DNA of 64,000 nucleotides from Halarsenatibacter silvermanii (GTDB taxonomy: Bacteria > Bacillota > Halanaerobiia > Halanaerobiales > Halarsenatibacteraceae), in NCBI RefSeq assembly GCF_900103135.1, contig NZ_FNGO01000011.1, positions 19,049 through 83,048 of the forward strand, read 5' to 3'. Positions 61,710-64,000 of this stretch are shown here, one piece after another. The position numbers and the translations under genes are program-made. The notes below the pieces were generated by a model. That model had not been told where the DNA came from. It searched no databases and was given only the letters and a program-made list of their open reading frames with translations. Each line of letters starts with the position of its first letter. The stretch's first letter is position 1.

Positions 61710-64000
61710 TTATTCTGCCCTATTTAATGCCGAATTTACCGCATCCAAAAACCCCTGGCTTGATTGAGTGGCTCCGCTGACAACATCCACATCAGCGGTC
61801 TGTTCTCCAAGAATTTTATTCTTCAGCAGCAAAAAGGCCTGTTCACCCAGTTCCTCAGATTCACTGTGCTCGAGAACGTTGATTTCCTGGATAATTCCCT
61901 CTTCTATTTTTACTTCAACATGCACGATATCTTCATATCCTTCTCCTTTTCCTTCATAAGTTCCATCATTATAATCCACAGGAGGTGTTTTTAAATCACG
62001 GGCAGCAGTCCAGGCTTCACCAGCTGCTTCTATAAAACCTTGACTTGAACCTGTAGCTCCCGAAACAATGTCCAGCTCGGGACTCTGTTCCTCCAGAAAT
62101 TTTTCCGCCAGTCTTGTAAAAGCCGGTTCAGCTATATCAGGAGAGTCACCGTGTTCTATAACTCTAACGGAGTTCATAATCCCATCTTCTACAGTTATCT
62201 CAATTTCTACATCATCGCTATACCCTTCACCTATACCTCTGTGTGATCCGTCTTTTAATTCGGAGGATATATCTTCTATTTCTGCTTCATCTTTCGCCAA
62301 AATATCGACTTCACCATGAGCTGCAGTTAAAGCTTCATCAAGAGCAGAAATAAATCCTTCGCTTGATTTTGTAGCTCCGCTTACAATATCTATATCAGGA
62401 CTCTGCTCTGCTAACACTCTATTTTTCAAATCTTCAAAAGCAGGTACTGCCAGATCATCAGAATCAGAATGTTCTATGATATTGAGTTCTGAAATAAATC
62501 CTCCTTCAATTTTTACCTCCAGCTCAATTTCGTCATTATAACCCTGGCCGACACCGGTATAAAGACCATCTTCGTAATCAACCCGGGGAGTTTTAACAGC
62601 TCCAGCAGAAGATATCGCCTCCTCCAGCGCCTCTATGAATCCTCTGCTGGAGCTGGTAGCCCCGGAAACCGTACTTACATCGTAATCCTGGGTTTCGATA
62701 ACTTTTTCTTTTAATTTTTCAAAAGCTGGATCGGCTTTATCAGGATTGTCATCGTGAGTTATAACTTCAAGATCAACTATTTTACCTTCTTCTACAATCA
62801 TCTTAAGTTCTATATCATCCCGATAACCTTCCCCAATTCCTGTATAATTTCCATCCTGAATTTCAAAATGAGGTTCCGAAGAAGGATTGTTGCTGCCGGA
62901 ATTGTTATTCTGATTAGTATTTGAGCTGCTGTTATTTCCCTGATTTCCAGTATTATTTTCATCCAGCCTGGCCTCATCCAGAGCAGCTTCGACTGCCTGC
63001 AGATAGCCTTCACTGGAGCCGGTAGCACCGGAGGCTGTATCTACATCCGTGCTGCGGGCTGAGATCACAGAATCTTCTAGCTCGTTGAAGGCTAACTCCG
63101 CAAGTCCTTCAGAGTCTCCATGGCTTATAACTTCAATATTTGTAATTTCGACCTCATTAACTGTGACATTTACTTCAATATCATCGTTATAACCCTCGCC
63201 GATACCGGTATATTCTCCGGCTTCGAATAAAGCTTCCTCTTCCTCTTCAGGTTCTTCGGGCTCTTCGAGTTCAGCCAGGGCATTATCAACTGCTGCCAGA
63301 AAGCCCTCGCTGGAACCAGTAGCCCCCGAAACCGTGTCAACATCGGTGCTCTGAGCGGCGATGACATCATCTATTAGGTCTTCGAAAGCCGGCTCGGCGA
63401 TGTCAGGAGTTTCCTCGTGTTCGAGGACCTGAATATCGATGATTTCACCGTCTTCGACCATCACCTCGACTTCGATTTCGTCGTTATATCCTTCGCCGGC
63501 CCCTGTAAATGAACTTTCTTCAGTCACTTCAGGTTCTTCTTCCACTTCCTCCGGTTCTTCTACTGGCTCTGCTTCATCCAGCCTGGCCTCATCCAGAGCA
63601 GCTTCGACTGCCTGCAGATAGCCTTCACTGGAGCCGGTAGCACCCGAGATGGTGTCGACATCGGTATCCTGAGCAGACAATACAGCTTCCTCCAGATCTG
63701 CAAAAGCCGGTTCAGCGATGTCTTCGGTTTCTTCGTGACTTAAAACTTCGATGGCAGCGATCTCTGTTTCATCTACGGTGACTTCCACCTCTATGTCATC
63801 GTTATAACCCTCGCCGATACCGGTATATTCACCGGGTTCATAAATTGCTTCCGGATCTTCTTCGGGATCTACATCTTCTTCAAGTTCAGCTAGAGCTTCA
63901 TCGACGGCTGCCAGAAAGCCTTCGCTGGAACCGGTAGCTCCCGATGCAGTATCTACATCGGTGCTTTGGGTAGCCAATACTTCGTCTATAAGGTCTTCAA
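61710..64000 (-). CDS. Tandem FMN-binding domain protein, at least eight flavinylation motifs (5' end outside window)
   Basis: At least 760 residues made of FMN-binding domains (pfam04205, as in RnfG/NqrC). Each unit of about 90-100 residues opens with a Y-T-G-I-G-E-G-Y-type strand and ends with D-x-x-SGAT-x-SS, whose Thr is the covalent FMN site set by ApbE. Eight SGAT motifs are seen; the first domain is cut by the window edge and seven are whole. Linkers are Glu-rich, with one Asn/Ser-rich. The frame is open to the edge; a TTG at 63977 is not a real start. Extracytoplasmic location is expected but the signal peptide is outside. The next genes encode RnfE- and RnfA-like proteins. Confidence 0.9.
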   Translation of the reverse strand, partial: EDLIDEVLATQSTDVDTASGATGSSEGFLAAVDEALAELEEDVDPEEDPEAIYEPGEYTGIGEGYNDDIEVEVTVDETEIAAIEVLSHEETEDIAEPAFADLEEAVLSAQDTDVDTISGATGSSEGYLQAVEAALDEARLDEAEPVEEPEEVEEEPEVTEESSFTGAGEGYNDEIEVEVMVEDGEIIDIQVLEHEETPDIAEPAFEDLIDDVIAAQSTDVDTVSGATGSSEGFLAAVDNALAELEEPEEPEEEEEALFEAGEYTGIGEGYNDDIEVNVTVNEVEITNIEVISHGDSEGLAELAFNELEDSVISARSTDVDTASGATGSSEGYLQAVEAALDEARLDENNTGNQGNNSSSNTNQNNNSGSNNPSSEPHFEIQDGNYTGIGEGYRDDIELKMIVEEGKIVDLEVITHDDNPDKADPAFEKLKEKVIETQDYDVSTVSGATSSSRGFIEALEEAISSAGAVKTPRVDYEDGLYTGVGQGYNDEIELEVKIEGGFISELNIIEHSDSDDLAVPAFEDLKNRVLAEQSPDIDIVSGATKSSEGFISALDEALTAAHGEVDILAKDEAEIEDISSELKDGSHRGIGEGYSDDVEIEITVEDGIMNSVRVIEHGDSPDIAEPAFTRLAEKFLEEQSPELDIVSGATGSSQGFIEAAGEAWTAARDLKTPPVDYNDGTYEGKGEGYEDIVHVEVKIEEGIIQEINVLEHSESEELGEQAFLLLKNKILGEQTADVDVVSGATQSSQGFLDAVNSALNRAE
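62960..63029 (-). repeat. 70-bp direct repeat, copy 1, in the tandem FMN-binding gene
   Basis: Identical by eye to 63575-63644. The offset is 615 bp, exactly 205 codons, or two FMN-binding domains. It codes for the end of a domain (SGATGSSEGYLQAVEAALDE). Confidence 0.85.
63575..63644 (-). repeat. 70-bp direct repeat, copy 2, in the tandem FMN-binding gene
   Basis: Partner of the copy at 62960-63029. Shows a recent duplication or gene conversion of a two-domain unit. Confidence 0.85.

Noticed and set aside
63975..63977. TTG 63977 as the start of the FMN-binding protein
   Set aside because: The frame is open to the window edge and continues with the expected end of an FMN-binding domain (EDLIDEVLATQ); there is no ribosome site or signal peptide.
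61768..63977. CRISPR-like or satellite repeats
   Set aside because: The repeats are degenerate, in frame, about 300 bp per unit and explained by tandem FMN-binding domains.

Overview
The window reads as chromosome from a halophilic, anaerobic, diderm Firmicute, most likely of the Halanaerobiales (inference; no rRNA is present). The reasons are: clostridial gene orders (fabH-fabK-fabD-fabG-acpP-fabF-rnc; miaB-mutS-mutL-miaA-hfq), an IspH-ribosomal protein S1 fusion, proteins and linkers very rich in Glu and Asp, many TTG/GTG starts behind strong AGGAGG sites, and an ExbB/ExbD/TonB set next to an SLH-coiled-coil protein, which implies an outer membrane. No tRNA, rRNA, CRISPR array, phage or complete insertion sequence was found.

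Layout. 1-14.4 kb (+): type II fatty acid synthesis, RNase III, chorismate mutase, CMP kinase, PlsC, IspH-S1, a PDZ/radical-SAM protein, Der, PlsY, GpsA and HU. Three steps of phosphatidic acid synthesis and its precursor (GpsA, PlsY, PlsC) therefore lie near the acyl chain genes. 14.5-26.5 kb: class II photolyase (-), ferritin, an amidohydrolase, a UPF0182 membrane protein, QueG, a TGS-kinase fusion, a HAD nucleotidase (-), endonuclease III and a PPC-domain protein. 26.5-37.5 kb: a secreted TPR-SpoIID protein, a PhnP-like hydrolase, TrmL, three tandem M42 aminopeptidases, a radical SAM protein, a Clp-fold membrane protease, a tyrosine recombinase (-), glutaredoxin, a cold shock protein and a nitroreductase. 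37.6-42.5 kb: divergent type IIA topoisomerase A and B subunits and a 56-residue rubredoxin. 42.7-53.6 kb (+): MiaB, MutS, MutL, MiaA, Hfq, DapF, DapL, a PHP phosphatase and a family 4 uracil-DNA glycosylase. 53.6-64 kb (-): LexA, a SleB-type hydrolase, the SLH-coiled-coil protein, a large secreted protein, TonB, ExbD, ExbB, then RnfA-like and RnfE-like membrane proteins and a very large tandem FMN-binding protein that runs off the window.

Most unusual system: the last 3.5 kb. A secreted-type protein carries at least eight SGAT flavinylation motifs in tandem FMN-binding domains. It precedes RnfE-like and RnfA-like proteins that have lost the cysteines which hold the intramembrane iron-sulfur cluster in Rnf/Nqr. 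This looks like a reduced, Rnf-derived, multi-flavin extracytoplasmic electron transfer module.

Other points: a small family of MITE-like elements (324 bp, 95 bp and two partial copies; the two complete ones flanked by 8-bp target duplications), one of which supplies a new stop codon to the SpoIID gene; an apparent AUA start codon for ispH-S1; and several long unexplained palindromes, between acpP and fabF and upstream of lexA.
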